Position numbers and translations under genes: made by a program. A stretch of 64,000 bases of DNA from the NCBI GenBank assembly GCA_032622095.1, contig CP136065.1:153829577-153893576 (forward strand), given 5' to 3'. The notes beneath the pieces are model-generated. The model saw nothing but the letters and a program-made list of their open reading frames with translations, had not been told where the DNA came from and made no database searches. Below, in pieces: positions 46,244 to 58,422 of the stretch. Source of the DNA: Siphonodentalium dalli. Its lineage: Eukaryota > Mollusca > Scaphopoda > Gadilida > Siphonodentaliidae. Positions within the stretch are counted from its first letter, which is position 1. Every line of letters starts with the position of its first letter.

Positions 46244-46516
46244 TTAACCATTTCATGACTGGAGCTGCGCTGGTGCAGCAATAAAGACCATGTGCTAGTG
46301 CATTCTCTTATACATACATGTATGAGTCTCCCATAGGTAGCCTCGCATATATAAGAGAATTCACTGGCTTACAAGATCAAGGTAAATATTGTTAGGCCAA
46401 TGTATTCTCTTACATATGTGAGGCCCCTATGGGCGACTCGCATATATAAAAGAACACATTAAATTGGCACAGGGTTTTCGCAATAATTCAGGAAGCACCA
46501 GTAATGAAAGGGTTAA
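46244..46516. mobile_element. TTAA MITE family M2, third copy
   Basis: Same organisation as 41944-42185 with more point changes (TTAACCATTTCATGACTGGA to TGAAAGGGTTAA). Confidence 0.85.
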
Positions 46517-46791
46517 AGTACTGTGATTTAGTTGCTATCATAGATAGAATCACCTGGAATCTGGAATAGAGGATTGTTTTGGTATGAGCTCTTCATGTTA
46601 ATTGACCAATTACTCATTCCCATATATATATCTAGTGATCTCTTTTTGGCTTTAAAATGTACAGTGGCCTGCATCTGAAATAGACTTATATTTGAATGTT
46701 AATACAAACATGCGCATGTGTTGTAAAGGAGTGTTCAGATTATGTGTGTTCGTGACTTTGTGACATGGCGCTTTATATTGACATTGGAATA

Positions 46792-47006
46792 TACAGTAAT
46801 GCCCTAAATAAGCGACTCCTTAACCACAGCAGAATTATGGGTAAATTTTCAGGATTTAGTTGGAAATATGGCTTGTTGCCATTGATCGGAAAGCTCTCAG
46901 TTAGAGCTTTCCGATGAATGGCCACAAGCCATATTTCCGACTAAATCCTGAAAAATTACCCATAATTCTGCTGTGGTTAGAGTCAATTATTTAGGGCATT
47001 ACTGTA
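46792..47006. mobile_element. Foldback MITE M4, best-preserved copy
   Basis: TA|CAGTAATGCCCTAAATAAGC ... ATTTAGGGCATTACTG|TA. Arms of about 95 bp match nearly perfectly around GAAAGCTCTCAGTTAGAGC. Confidence 0.9.
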
Positions 47007-47454
47007 GATATCACCACTATGGTGGTCAGATGGCTGTGATGCATCCATAAGGTTGTATCTGTTTATGCACACAACAGAGATATTACAATCATGACTTCTT
47101 TGGGTTCCTGATTTGTTATTTTACAAGTTGAAGAGCTCATACCATATCACATATATGCAATTGATCCAATGGACAAACCATCTGTCAATGTTCTCAGATC
47201 AACTGATAACTTTGGTTTGTATAATCCCCTTTACAGCATTTCCTTGATCTCGATTTTCAAAAATCTAAGATTTAAGTGCATGAACAATAGGATTCAAGAT
47301 ATTTGAAGTGATTAAACACTATGTTTAAGTTAATTGACAGTGACATTTAAAAAAATTACCATTGAAATAACTATGATGTCACATGTTTTCTGGAGTCACA
47401 ATTGAAAACTTTTGATCAAAGTAAAATATAAATCATGATAATTGTTGATCTGGA
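47007..47454. other. No recognisable feature
   Basis: AT-rich spacer up to the start of the duplicated segment. Confidence 0.4.
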
Positions 47455-48256
47455 AACATAGTTTAGTGAATATAATTCATTTTCATGCCATGATGTGAAA
47501 TTTTACTTGAAAATTACGATAGTGTACATATTTTACAGTATCAATGTGTTATTCCAATACATGAACCTTCTTCTTTCAAAACAATCATCAAAACTTACAG
47601 AAGAGGCAAACTCGGTTTGATTGTCTGAAAGCATTGTCTATCACTGAAAAGCTTATTTGATATTGATAAAACTTAATTCCAAACAAGATTGATTATATTG
47701 CATTTTGTTAATATCAACTGAATGGCAGTGCAAATAATCACTTTAAGAAATGTTGGGATTCAACATCCATGATTCTAAAATTTCCAAGATGCTATGAATT
47801 TCCTAATATCAATGGATCGATGTGTGATACTATTTTTACCCAAATGTTTTCAGATATTCAGACCAGGTCTGCCTCTTTAAGTTGATCATTATACTTCATC
47901 ATACTCTCTTTTTACAGTTTATACCTTAGTTTTTAGCGTCTTGTTTTAGTATTGTTTACAGGCATCCAAATATGGTGCTGGACATTTGCAGAATGAGGTC
48001 CTCAGAGGGTGAATTTGGGGTTCTTCTTTTATTATTTTTTTTATATTTCGAATCATTAAGTTGATTTCGTGAACAAAATTGAAAACTGTTTATGATGAAA
48101 TGAGACTGCAAGAATTTATGAATGAACATATTTATTTTAAACCAAATATCATGTTGCAAATTCTCAATACTGTTGTCGTTAACCAGGAAAAATAACTCTG
48201 CAATATATACGGATGTGATGGAAGTATTGTGTTTTTATTCTGCTGGCTAGAATATT

Positions 48257-48744
48257 TTAAAGGTACTCAATCCGATAAAACTCCTCTCAATTACTATTTC
48301 AATGGCTTCGGGGGTCAAAAATATTTGATTCGAGTCGAGAAAGTCACCCATCAAAGCTCAGATTTGTTAGATATCGATTTTAGAAATCTATTATTTTTCA
48401 TTATCGGGAATACTTTCTGGCCCAGATCTCAGTAAAAATTGCGTTATTATTACCACTTGATTTTAGAGTTATCCATCCTTGTCTGTTTGAATAGAGTTTT
48501 GGTGTACAAATCTCGAGCAGGAAACAAAATTGACGGCAATTATTAGTACTCATCTCGAGAACATAAGAATTTTCAAAAATCAATATCTAATAACTCTGAG
48601 CTTTGTTTGATGGGTTCCACGATTCGAATCAAATATTTTTTACCACCAAAGCCAAAGAAATAGTAATATAGGACCCTCTGATCGGATTGTTGTTGTTGGA
48701 ATCTGTTGAGATGGGGACCCTCTGGTCGGATTGAGTACCTTTAA
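48257..48744. mobile_element. TTAA MITE family M1, full-length copy
   Basis: TTAA|AGGTACTCAATCCGAT ... CGGATTGAGTACCT|TTAA with long inverted arms (CCATCAAAGCTCAGA / TCTGAGCTTTG, ACCACTTGATTTTAGAGTTA). Confidence 0.9.
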
Positions 48745-48833
48745 ATATATTATATATTAGGCAAAAGGCAAAAATTCTATCACATACACAGCCTCATGTG
48801 AGAAATAATTACTCAGTTTTGAACATGTGCACA

Positions 48834-49048
48834 TTAACCCTTTCAGTGCGAAGTCCGATTTTTGTATCAACCCATATTTCCTTGATCATTTTTCAAATTT
48901 ATTGATTATAATAATGTGATACATTGATGGAAAGAGCTCTTAGAGCTCTTTCCATCAATGTATCACATTATTATAATCAATAAATTTGAAAAATGATCAA
49001 GGAAATATGGGTTGATACAAAAATCGAACTTTGCACTGAGAGGGTTAA
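48834..49048. mobile_element. TTAA MITE family M3, near-perfect palindrome
   Basis: TTAACCCTTTCAGTGCGAAG ... inverted, with arms of about 105 bp meeting at GAGCTCTTAGAGCTC. Confidence 0.95.
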
Positions 49049-49895
49049 GGTGATTTAAACAGACGTTGCCCGTTCGAACCCCTAATATATAATTTGTCTA
49101 TACAAAACATAGTAAACACAGAAAATTTCTGAACAAACTCTTTGATATTGCACTGAAAAACGTGTTTATTTCTCACATTTGGCTGTGTATGTAATAGCAT
49201 TTTTGCCTTTGATCTATTTAAAAAGAACCCTCCAAGAGCCTATATAAAAATATACCTTTTTTCAATATATTACGCACTTTTAGTTTGAGCACAAAAGTGA
49301 TATGTTAATCCCTTCCAGTCTTGTTTAAGATTATAATAATGTTATAGAGTTTTATTTTAATTTTGGGAATGCTGAGAACTATTTGGTGCTAAAAGCTGTG
49401 CTGATAGGTAGCATTTGTTCATCTGTAATTTTCAATATGGCCAGATGAGGCAGTTCCAGCAAATGTACTGCCACACATAATTTCTGTCAACCATTTCTTG
49501 ACATCTAATATTACTGAAGTTGATAACATAATTATTAGGCATTGTGAATGTTTGAATATTTGTAGAGGAGCATTTACTGTCCAAGTTTTTAAAGACTTAT
49601 TTAATAAAGAGTCCTGTGCAGTTCCTATGATCCCTTTTAACATGTTAGTGGACCAGGTTTTAATTGAATTGAGGCTCTGTTATTGAAGCTGATACAAATA
49701 GCATTGTGAATTTTACAGAACATTTGAATATATGTAGAGGAGCATTTACATGTCAGTGGACATGGTTTCATTAAGGAATAATCTTCATTTCTTGATGTAA
49801 TTACCACATAAATACATTTGGAACAGGTCACAAACATAAATTGTAAAGCGAATTTATGTTTATGATCTGAACAAATGTTACTATATACTGTCTGA

Positions 49896-50580
49896 TTATA
49901 CCCCCTTTTAAAAAAATAAGGGGGGGGGGGGGGGCTATACTGTTTTGCACCCGTCTGTCCGTGCATGCTTCCGTATGTCTGTTTGATGTCTGTTCATGTC
50001 ATAACTTGAACAGTATTGCTCGGATCTCAATAAAATTTGGTAGGGATGTTCACTTCTATGGGGACAATAAATAGAGGGTCCCACCGTTTTGTTCCGATTT
50101 TCCATTCTAGAGTTATTCATCTTTGTTTATCCGGAAATGTTGGCTTTTTGGTCCGTCTGGTGTCTTCATGCCGTAACTTCAACAGTTGTGCTGGAATCTC
50201 AATGAAATTTGGTAGGGATGTTCACTTCTATGAGGACAATAAATAGAGGGTCCCATCGTTTTGTTCGGGTTTTCCATTTTAGAGTTATTCATCTTTGTTT
50301 ATCTGGAAATGTTGACTTTTTGGTCCATCCGATGTCTGTTTCTGTCATAACTTCAACAGTAGTTCTCGTATCTCAATGAAATTTGATATGGATGTTCACC
50401 ACTATGAGGATATTTAATGACGCATTCACTCTTTTGTTTTGGTTTTTTGTTCTATAGTTATTCAGCTTTGTTTATATGAAAATGCTGATTTTTGGGTCCA
50501 TCAGCCATAAGTTATAGATATGCCCACACTAGGTGGTATGCCACAAGGGGGTATGCACCGGACGACAGTCCATCTCTTGT
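49896..50580 (+). mobile_element. Pearl-like family P4
   Basis: 5' TATACCCCC with hairpin CCCCCTTTT...AAGGGGGG (49901-49926), GTCTGTCCGTG tract, then three 172-bp monomers (CATAACTTGAACAGTATTGC at about 50000, 50172, 50345; AAATTTGGTAGGGATGTTCA; AGAGTTATTCATCTTTGTTT). 3': subterminal GGGGGTATGC, hairpin GGACGACAGTCC, then ATCTCTTGT. Confidence 0.8.
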
Positions 50581-51690
50581 CATCATATCAGGAAATACGA
50601 TTATTCCTTTAACTCAATTACATATCAGTAAAAATATATCAACCTAAAAATGGATTTTCAGTTAGAAATATCATAAAATATTTGGAACCTTATAAAGACG
50701 TTTTTGCGACATTGCATGCCGCCATGGCAAAATTCATATACTCAACATTCACTTTTGCCCTTGCCCCTTAAATGCAATTACTGTTATCCTATTTTATGAA
50801 ATTAGCATTTTGGAAACTAATGTCAAAATACTGTAAAAAATTTAAAAATGAAGTGGATGTAGTTATATTACATTGATGCTCTGTTGTCTGTTAATGAGAT
50901 ACTATTAAATGATCGTTAGTAATGACAATATATGTATTAAAGATTTATTCAGTGTTGCTATCACCAGGATTACAAATTTCATACAACTCAATATATATAT
51001 ATATATGCAACTTTGAATATATATGTATATGACCTATTTATCATGGAAAATAAATTAAAAACATGTAGTCCACATATTAGGACAAATTGTCTGCCCAAAA
51101 TGTGACATAAGAGAAAATATCTTCAAATGAAGACATACAGTATGAGTAAATGAGCTTAAAGTCACTTGGTGACGGAAAGCTTTGTGGGGGGGGGGACTTA
51201 AATTTTTTAATTTCACTGAATACAGATGAAGGGCTTCAAATTTCTTGCAGGAGTTTCTGTCTTGCATATTTTCTGAAGTGTCGCGCTTTTAGTAAGATAT
51301 TACTGAAATTTAATTATTTTGCTTGAGCAGTATTTAAGTTTTTGGACATGGCCCCTCAGCTTGAGACAGTACGTATTTTAATACGTAGGAACTATATAAA
51401 ATTCTTAGGCACACTGAATACATCTTTTTTAACCAAATAACTCAATTGCAGCTTTAAACCAGAATGACATGCTATGATAGGAGTAAAATGGCAATATGTT
51501 TTCAACCAAGGGCAGATCATTTTTAATATATTGCATTTACAGCAAATGCTTTACTATTTTAATAAAAAAATACAAAGAGTCAGAATTACTCCATTTATCC
51601 CAAATAACTGTTTTCTGCAGTTTATGAAGGAAAAAGACATCAAGATTTCTATGAAATAACCTGGGGATTTGTAAACTGTGTTATAGCCCA
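50581..51690. other. No recognisable feature
   Basis: AT-rich, with a short (TA)n near 50990 and a G run near 51186. Confidence 0.45.
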
Positions 51691-51694
51691 TATA

Positions 51695-52190
51695 AAAAGC
51701 ACTATAGTTTACCATGGTGCTATCATGGTGCCATTGGAACTCTACTAGGGTCATCTACCATGGTACTGCCATGTTACTACCATGGTAGTGTGTTACTACC
51801 ATGGTAAAGTGATATTTAACATGTTACCATTGATCTTTATGAGGGTACTCTACCATGGTACAATGTACTACCATGGTAGTATGGTACTACCAACATCAAA
51901 TTGATATCTACCAAGATATTCTACCATGTTACAGTTGTTACTACCATGGTAGATAGATAGATAGATAATTTTTTAATGGCTAATAGATGCAAAACATGTA
52001 GACAATTGAGCATAAGCACATATACAAAAGAACAATACAGGGTGTGACATTCATATAGTATAGATATAAAAAATTATAGATATATAAATATAACAAGTAG
52101 TATGGTACTACCATGGTAAAGCAATATTTATCATCTTACTACCAAGGTACTGTAGGGTACTCTACCATGTTACAGTTGATGCCGTTGTAT
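51695..52190. repeat. ACCATGGT palindromic-motif array
   Basis: At least ten copies of TACTACCATGGTA-type motifs at irregular spacing, interrupted by about 130 bp of AT-rich DNA near 51950-52085 and a GATA run. Confidence 0.7.
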
Positions 52191-52234
52191 AAGTGTCGTT
52201 TGTCATATTAGACTAGATTATTTTACTATATATG

Positions 52235-52465
52235 TAGACCAAGTCTTCTTGACCAACAACAGATTGGGATATCAGATGGGTTGATACTGTTTTGTATTGA
52301 GCCCCATCCCGGCACTTTTCTATAACAGACTTTCATTAAAATGACATACTACATTTACACCTGGAGTCCGGACATTCACGTGAACTCCTGAATGTGATTA
52401 ATCATCTGACATGTATGTGATTAATTTGTCTTCAAGATGATATTTCATTTGCCATGATAGAAAAA
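52235..52465 (+). repeat. Interspersed repeat R3, copy 2
   Basis: Same landmark order as 14118-14370. Confidence 0.65.
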
Positions 52466-52576
52466 TGTAAAGTGATAACACCATTGTTTAATATATTGTT
52501 AACATACATTTTCTGATAGCGCGACCAATCAACATTTTTTTGGAAATCAAGCATGGAGATTTTAATTAATGGTCCC

Positions 52577-53001
52577 AATATGGAGATTTTGGGTATCTCT
52601 CCACAGAACGGGTGATCTAAGTTGTGTTACTCACCTTGTAGAAACACCCCAACTCCTGTCATGAGTGACCCTGGTCACGATGAGGCCGGCCTCGTCCCTG
52701 CAGGTCGGCAGCTAGGTCTTATTCACAGCATGTCCAGGTATCAACTGATTTGCCCACCTGGGTTCAGATATCAGCTGGGAACTGCATGCTTTTAGGGTGA
52801 ATACCCAATCAATCACTCCTCTGGGTCAGTCAAGATCTCTTAAGATTGGAGCACTGAGGCTATCAGTAATCACCGACTGACCCAAATAATTCAACCAGAT
52901 TTAATGGTCCCAATCTGAACCCAGAACACTATTAAGGTGGGACTTACCTAGCTGTATAAGGGGGTCAATACAGGTGTATTTATAATCCAAATTATACCAC
53001 A
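52577..53001 (-). repeat. 3' LTR of the minus-strand element
   Basis: Identical in order to 58423-58854. The outer side has a short echo (ATGGAGATTTTAATTAATGG) that hints at a small rearrangement at the border. Confidence 0.9.
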
Positions 53002-55426
53002 TTCCTCCCTGTTTTATAAAGGTCCCCCATCCCTGAACTGTCTACTCTTATCAAAACCAATATTTCAATAAAATGTACATCCATGTTATTATTCTCAAAA
53101 ATGATATTGCCTGAATCTTCGTGTGTGTTGCCTGAGTGAGAACGGAATTCTGAGTGCACGATTTGGCAACATTAATTAGGACATACATGTATAACCTATT
53201 TCAGACCGGCATGTCAGCATATGAACAACCAAGTGATCAATCTTCCAAATAATAAAAAGGGCCGGGTATTTAACTATACAGCCCTAAAAACTCAGCTGTA
53301 CATTACTTACAACATTAAGCAAGGAACCTCTTCCTAGCGGTTAACATACTCCTCGAGCAGAGGGAAACAATCCCTTCCAGCTTGCTTAATTGGTACAATT
53401 ATTATATAACCTATATGTGGAGGGACTAGAGGGTCACTCTGGTATTCACTTGAACGTACAGTATATAATGTGGGCATCCTACCCTGTTTCAAGGGTACTT
53501 CTGTTAAACCCCCCAAATCAATCCAAAGCCCGCACCATGACCCATACACTTCCCCACAGACCACCGGCATCACAAACTGACACCCACAATCCTTTCCTTC
53601 CCCCACCAAAATTAAAATGTCTCATTTTCTGAAACATCTCCCACCAGATTAACTGGTGATGAGATGCTATTGACTACATCCATCTTAATTGATATAAATG
53701 TGATAGCCTGTTTGCCATTGTACACAATTGAACCGAAATTGTTTAAGAAGGGTGTACCCACATGGCACCCTAAGTTTTGGACAAACTGTTTACATCACAT
53801 TCCACCAAAGGTTATCCATTGACTGCCACACTGCAAGTTATTCCAACCCAGCCTATGCAATATCAAACACCTGACTTCTGCCACTGAGCTTGACTATACA
53901 TGGATCCCACAACTAAATTACTAGTCATTACCGACCGCTCACTCACCACACTGCGCCAGGGTCAAGACCCCACGATTTCCTATTCTAGTCTACCACCCGA
54001 GAATGTAACTGATACCACACAGCAGTGACCCTATTCAGAGACCACACCTGACAATTATGATTGGCCACAGAAAATCAACAGCTCTCCCGAGAAATATATT
54101 CAAGAAATACAATATCAAACTTTAAGGGGTGGGATACTGCACCAAACACCCTCAACAAAACTTTACAATAATTACAACAACCAAGGGACCTCTACTTGAT
54201 TGTATGTACCAGAGCAGAGGGGAATGAATGTTCCCTCACCGCTCCAACAAGAAATCTCAACTTGCATAGGTACATTCACATATATTATATACATCCTCAA
54301 AGGGACTCTGCTCCCTCTCCTGCCCCTTTACAGAACACAAGGGAATCTTATCCTGCATGCGTTGTGGGAAGGGTTATAAAACCCTATAATTTTGTTGGCC
54401 TATATATAATACTGGTATACTATATAGTGACCAATTTAAATTTATATATAATCTCCTTCCCCACCAAATTAAAGGGATTTTCCCTATTCCAAATTATACA
54501 TCCAACCAGTTTAAAGTATTCTAAACTTAATCCATTTTTGATCTGAACAAGCTATTTTATGTTTATGTGAAAGTTTGTTCTTGTATATACAATGAACAGC
54601 AACATGTTGGAGAAGGGTGTGTACCCACATGACACCCTAAAGCTGAATTCTATTTTCCGAACCCTCCACTGCTATATATTCAAATTAATTAGGTGGGGTA
54701 TTATGGGTATAATATTAGTTCAGTTGATGATACCCAATTTGCTCCAAGCCAGTGAATTATAATATGAACACCAGACAAATAAACATACAAATTTGACAGC
54801 AATCTGGCTTACTATTTCATCAAACTAAAGTTCCACCGGGCCAATTCTCAGAATGCCCAATTATTATGTGACTTCCAATTCTTATCCTGGTTCCCCATAT
54901 GTCCCCTGTTTGCATCAGAGAAAGTACAAACTTATACATACTAATAATTTTTAAATCAACATGACAACTGAAGTTATTTTCCAAGTTTTTAGTCCACCAA
55001 AGTAGTTATCAGATGTACTGGTACATGTACTTGTACACTAGACATTCCACAGACATGGGCAATAAGCCAATGACATTATTTTCAATAAACTACAGAGTAT
55101 GTGTACGTGATAAAACCAATACCAGGGTGTCGACACCCCTATCCCAATTTATAACAATATGGGAATTACCAAATCAATTATGATATGTTAAATGCTAGCC
55201 TGCTGAAAATTTCCTACTTTTAACTGATAAACTTGTGAATAAGGTCTACCAGTAATTACAATTGTACGGTCCAAGAATAATTGCATTACACCCATGTGAA
55301 ACTGGGTGACTATATATGGTGTGTATACACACTATGGTGTGTAGGGACCCTCCATTACCAGGGCGCTGCCCTACATTTCATGAGTAAAACTTGCATGTAT
55401 GTACACAAAGCTCCCCCATCTTGGTA
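53002..55426 (-). other. Non-coding 3' half of the retrotransposon interior
   Basis: No coding frame of substance on either strand. A duplicated GAAGGGTGT..ACCCACATG.CACCCTAA occurs at 53748 and 54613. Confidence 0.5.
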
Positions 55427-56070
55427 CTAAGTAATGATTATCCATTCATGGGGTATAAATAAATTGGCTTGCCAATCTGAAAGTCCGAAATGGGACAGGT
55501 ACGTGGAATGCTGAATGTTAGGCTGCCTCCACAAATAGGGCAGATAACTGTGTACCCCTCCCCCAGACTTAGTGTAACAATGGCCTAAGGGAATTTGTGG
55601 CAACCACCCTGCATCCCCATCTGAGAAGCCAAAATGTGCTTCCATTGCATCTTCTGGGATGTCGGTGGTTGCATCAATGTTTTCCCTTTGTGGGTCCCAA
55701 TTCAATCTGTTCTGACAGACTGAGATATCAATTTGAGTCTGAGGCTTCTCCAACCCTCCCATTTGAGGGTTATCAACCCTATAGAACTGACTTCATGTTT
55801 GGTTTCACCCAGGGCTTCTCCATTCATATTGAAACCTGTATGAGGTAAATCTCTCAAAAGATTAACATAATTACCATTTGAGAGTCTACATGAAGTTAAT
55901 ATAATATGTTTAGGGCAACTTATGGACCCAGACAACTGTGGCCCTAACACGGGGTAGGGTCTGTGATTAAACCCTGTAACTCCCCCATCCCAATCAGATA
56001 ACCCAAGGTGACAATCAGAAGAACCCTGTGGTGTCCTGTTCATAGTTGATTGTTGACCAACAACCTCCAA
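55427..56070 (-). pseudogene. Retrotransposon internal coding remnants
   Basis: Two overlapping minus-strand frames (122 and 111 codons) contain related pieces, CHLGLSDWDGG, AHFGFSDGDAGW and SHFGLSDWQANLF, suggesting an internally repeated protein broken by frameshifts; one frame also has CPICGG. No known domain recognised. Confidence 0.3.
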
Positions 56071-56270
56071 CCCAACTGCTATGGGTGCGAGATGGTCATT
56101 TAACTTATTCTATTGATATGCTTCAGGGAATTTCAAATTTCCCCCCTTTGCATCTCTCAACACAGTATTTTGGTCTGTAATTTCTTTACTGACTGCTCCC
56201 ACTGAGCTATGTTTGCCCTTTGAGAACGTCTTAACTAGGCTATGATATATGGCTGGGGTTGGAGGAGGCC

Positions 56271-57131
56271 CTAGTTCACCTGACCCAACCCGTCTAAGTT
56301 TAAATCTGTTTTTTCAACAAAGTTACCCAATAGCAAATTTGTCGGAGCCCCACCCGTTCCAGTTAAGTTTTGAGGTTGGTCTGTTTTTATCTTAACCGAT
56401 GTGCTATTCCCAACAGTGCAGGGAGAATGTTCATTATCATTATATAACTTATTTCTGCAAAACCCATCTCTGAGACGGGTAATTGAAGGGGATCTACCCC
56501 TAGAAGGTTTATATGAATACTGCAATGAATCGGGGACATTTTGGTTACCATCATTTGATTCACGGGGTCCAATAATGTTCTCAAGTGTGTTCCCTTTAAC
56601 CTCCGTGAATTTTGAACTGTAGCGGGAAGATATCTGAGCAGTTTTATTTACTTCACCATATTCATCCCTCCCCGGCCTATTTTCAATAGACGCAGGTTGC
56701 CTGCAATCATTATAATTGAAGTTTTCATGCATGTCAGATCCCATTTGTGATGTTACATTTGAAATTGGGTCAGTAAATCTGCTAACTTCCTTGCAATTCA
56801 GGGTAACAGGGTGACCCTTCACCCTAGTAAATGCTTGTCGGTGTTTACATATGACAGAACCCAAATCCTCACTTGGAGGTGAACTTTCCATTTTCCCCGA
56901 ACAGCCACTGGCCCCATGTTTTAGATACAAATTTATTTCACTGGGATACCTATAGTGTACTGGTTTAAGGGACTGTTCACAGAGTCCCTGATTTACCTTT
57001 GAGGAAGAATCCCATTTTATAACTTCGGGTTCTAGTTCCAATTCATTAAGTTTTTCATTAAGTACGGGACGATTCCCATAGACCGATGTTTGACCATGGT
57101 CACTGTGAATAACTCTCAATGAAACATCCAA
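56271..57131 (-). CDS. Retrotransposon ORF2 (unknown, possibly degenerate protease at its start)
   Basis: A 286-codon minus-strand frame overlapping the end of ORF1 in the -1 frame. The frame is open further upstream of its first codon (TTG, not ATG), so expression by -1 frameshifting is possible, as in gag-pol overlaps. The region around the overlap (ISRYGPNPILDVSLRVIHSD after the ORF1 segment HFLLNSGSF) loosely resembles a retropepsin, but the catalytic Asp-Ser-Gly would be Asn-Ser-Gly, so it would be inactive. The rest is hydrophilic with no recognised domain. Confidence 0.45.
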   Translation of the reverse strand: MDVSLRVIHSDHGQTSVYGNRPVLNEKLNELELEPEVIKWDSSSKVNQGLCEQSLKPVHYRYPSEINLYLKHGASGCSGKMESSPPSEDLGSVICKHRQAFTRVKGHPVTLNCKEVSRFTDPISNVTSQMGSDMHENFNYNDCRQPASIENRPGRDEYGEVNKTAQISSRYSSKFTEVKGNTLENIIGPRESNDGNQNVPDSLQYSYKPSRGRSPSITRLRDGFCRNKLYNDNEHSPCTVGNSTSVKIKTDQPQNLTGTGGAPTNLLLGNFVEKTDLNLDGLGQVN

Positions 57132-57910
57132 AATGGGATTTGGGCCATAACGAGATATATTTGTGTCATGGACTGAAAGCTGCCTGAATTCAGGAGAAAA
57201 TGGGCCAAAACCTCACCATCCCTGGAACTATGAGGCCCACATGTCCCAAAACTCTGTTTGTCTCCCATTTCTAAGTCTGACTTCTGGTCGACACATATGG
57301 TGTCGTCATTAAGTGTGTCAAATTGATATTGGTGATTTGACAACTCACTTTCCATCCAGTCATTGTTAACCGGGTCACTGCACATGGACTTCGTGTCATA
57401 CTGCGATTGATAAAAATCATTGTACCATTCATCCAAAGCGAACTTCCCATGTGCATAATAACTTGACCCAATATAATCTTCCAATTCATTCAATAAATCC
57501 GAGAAATCAATTGAGGGAAAATATCTAATAATCTCGCAGTAACATTTTTGGGTTTCCCATTCCAAACAGTTTCCGAGAATATCTACAATTTCATCATTGT
57601 TTGACAGCCGCTTGTAAATCAAAAAATTTATAAATCTGTAGCGAAACAATGGCCAATTGCTACCATCAAACCACAAATTCTGAGGGAGGTGGTCCCATTC
57701 TCCCTTTCCAATTTCATAAGTTTTACTTGGGACTCTATTCTCATGAAAAGATGAATATATATCTTCACTGGGTGGGGATGAAATTCCAGATTCCCCCTGT
57801 TGGTTGATAAAGTCACCATACTTCCTCCCCCTCCCTTCAAAAAATACATCGGTGTGCACATTCGATGGGAACCCCATTATCAATATTGCAACGAAAATTT
57901 CTTTGGTCAC
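57116..57910 (-). CDS. Retrotransposon gag-like protein (ORF1)
   Basis: The frame opens at GTG 57910; the first ATG is at 57877 (253 codons). About residues 79-150 read LWFDGSNWPLFRYRFINFL, NDEIVDILGNCLEWETQKCY and SDLLNELEDYIG, the pattern of a Ty3/gypsy-type capsid: 'F-x-G-x-x-W-x-x-[FY]-x-x-x-[FL]' then a helix with a Gly/Leu turn. No CCHC knuckle is visible. It ends MAQIPFWMFH where ORF2 overlaps. This is the only protein in the element with a recognisable retroelement role (virus-like particle formation). Confidence 0.6.
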   Translation of the reverse strand: MTKEIFVAILIMGFPSNVHTDVFFEGRGRKYGDFINQQGESGISSPPSEDIYSSFHENRVPSKTYEIGKGEWDHLPQNLWFDGSNWPLFRYRFINFLIYKRLSNNDEIVDILGNCLEWETQKCYCEIIRYFPSIDFSDLLNELEDYIGSSYYAHGKFALDEWYNDFYQSQYDTKSMCSDPVNNDWMESELSNHQYQFDTLNDDTICVDQKSDLEMGDKQSFGTCGPHSSRDGEVLAHFLLNSGSFQSMTQIYLVMAQIPFWMFH

Positions 57911-58422
57911 AGGGAAAAAATCCCTAAGAACAACTCAGGCAACACAAGAGGGTAAGCAAAACCCTGTTTCATTGAAAAAAAATGTATATATATATTTTTT
58001 TTCAATGACTGAACACAAATAAATATTAAATATAATCATTAAAGGGAAAGAAATTCCCTAATAGTAATGTGTAATATTTATCAATATTACTGAAACATCG
58101 ACATGTCTCAATATAAATTCAGACAAAAGTTGAGAAAAATTTCCTCAATTTCTGTCAAGTGAGTAACACAAAAGTCTTAAATCACCCATTTTCCCAACTT
58201 TTTCAAGAAAATAATCTCAAATAATGATTATTTCACTAGAATCATGAAATATGTATAAAAAATCGGGACGGATGCGGCCCGATGACAACAGATTTTAATG
58301 GATTGAAAATCAAGCCATCAAAACAATTATCTGTCACCTAATGGCAGCTAATTTGAATATCAAATTTGTCTCAAACTATTTTTTGTGGAATTTCCCACGC
58401 CTGTTCGTAGGCTAGCAGCGAC

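Larger units (their letters stand above)
47455..50350 (+). repeat. Segmental duplication, copy A
   Basis: Almost colinear with 60823-64000 from TCTGGAAACA onward, with only scattered base differences. It differs by a MITE deletion in B (48265-48508 absent), an enlarged palindrome in B, and an M1 insertion in B (absent here at 49218-49221). The outer limit is blurred because both copies end in the P4 pearl-like monomers. Confidence 0.9.

Noticed and set aside
49060-49085. tRNA/SINE-like B box (CCGTTCGAACCCC) after the M3 MITE
   Set aside because: No A box or cloverleaf upstream, and the copy in duplication B has already changed it; likely chance.
54196-54546. 116-codon plus-strand ORF in the LTR element
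   Set aside because: Opposite to the element's orientation and without any retroelement motif.
53002-56270. Reverse transcriptase or integrase in the retrotransposon
   Set aside because: Both strands were scanned for YxDD-, DTG- and HHCC-type codon patterns and none was found; only ORF remnants without pol motifs.
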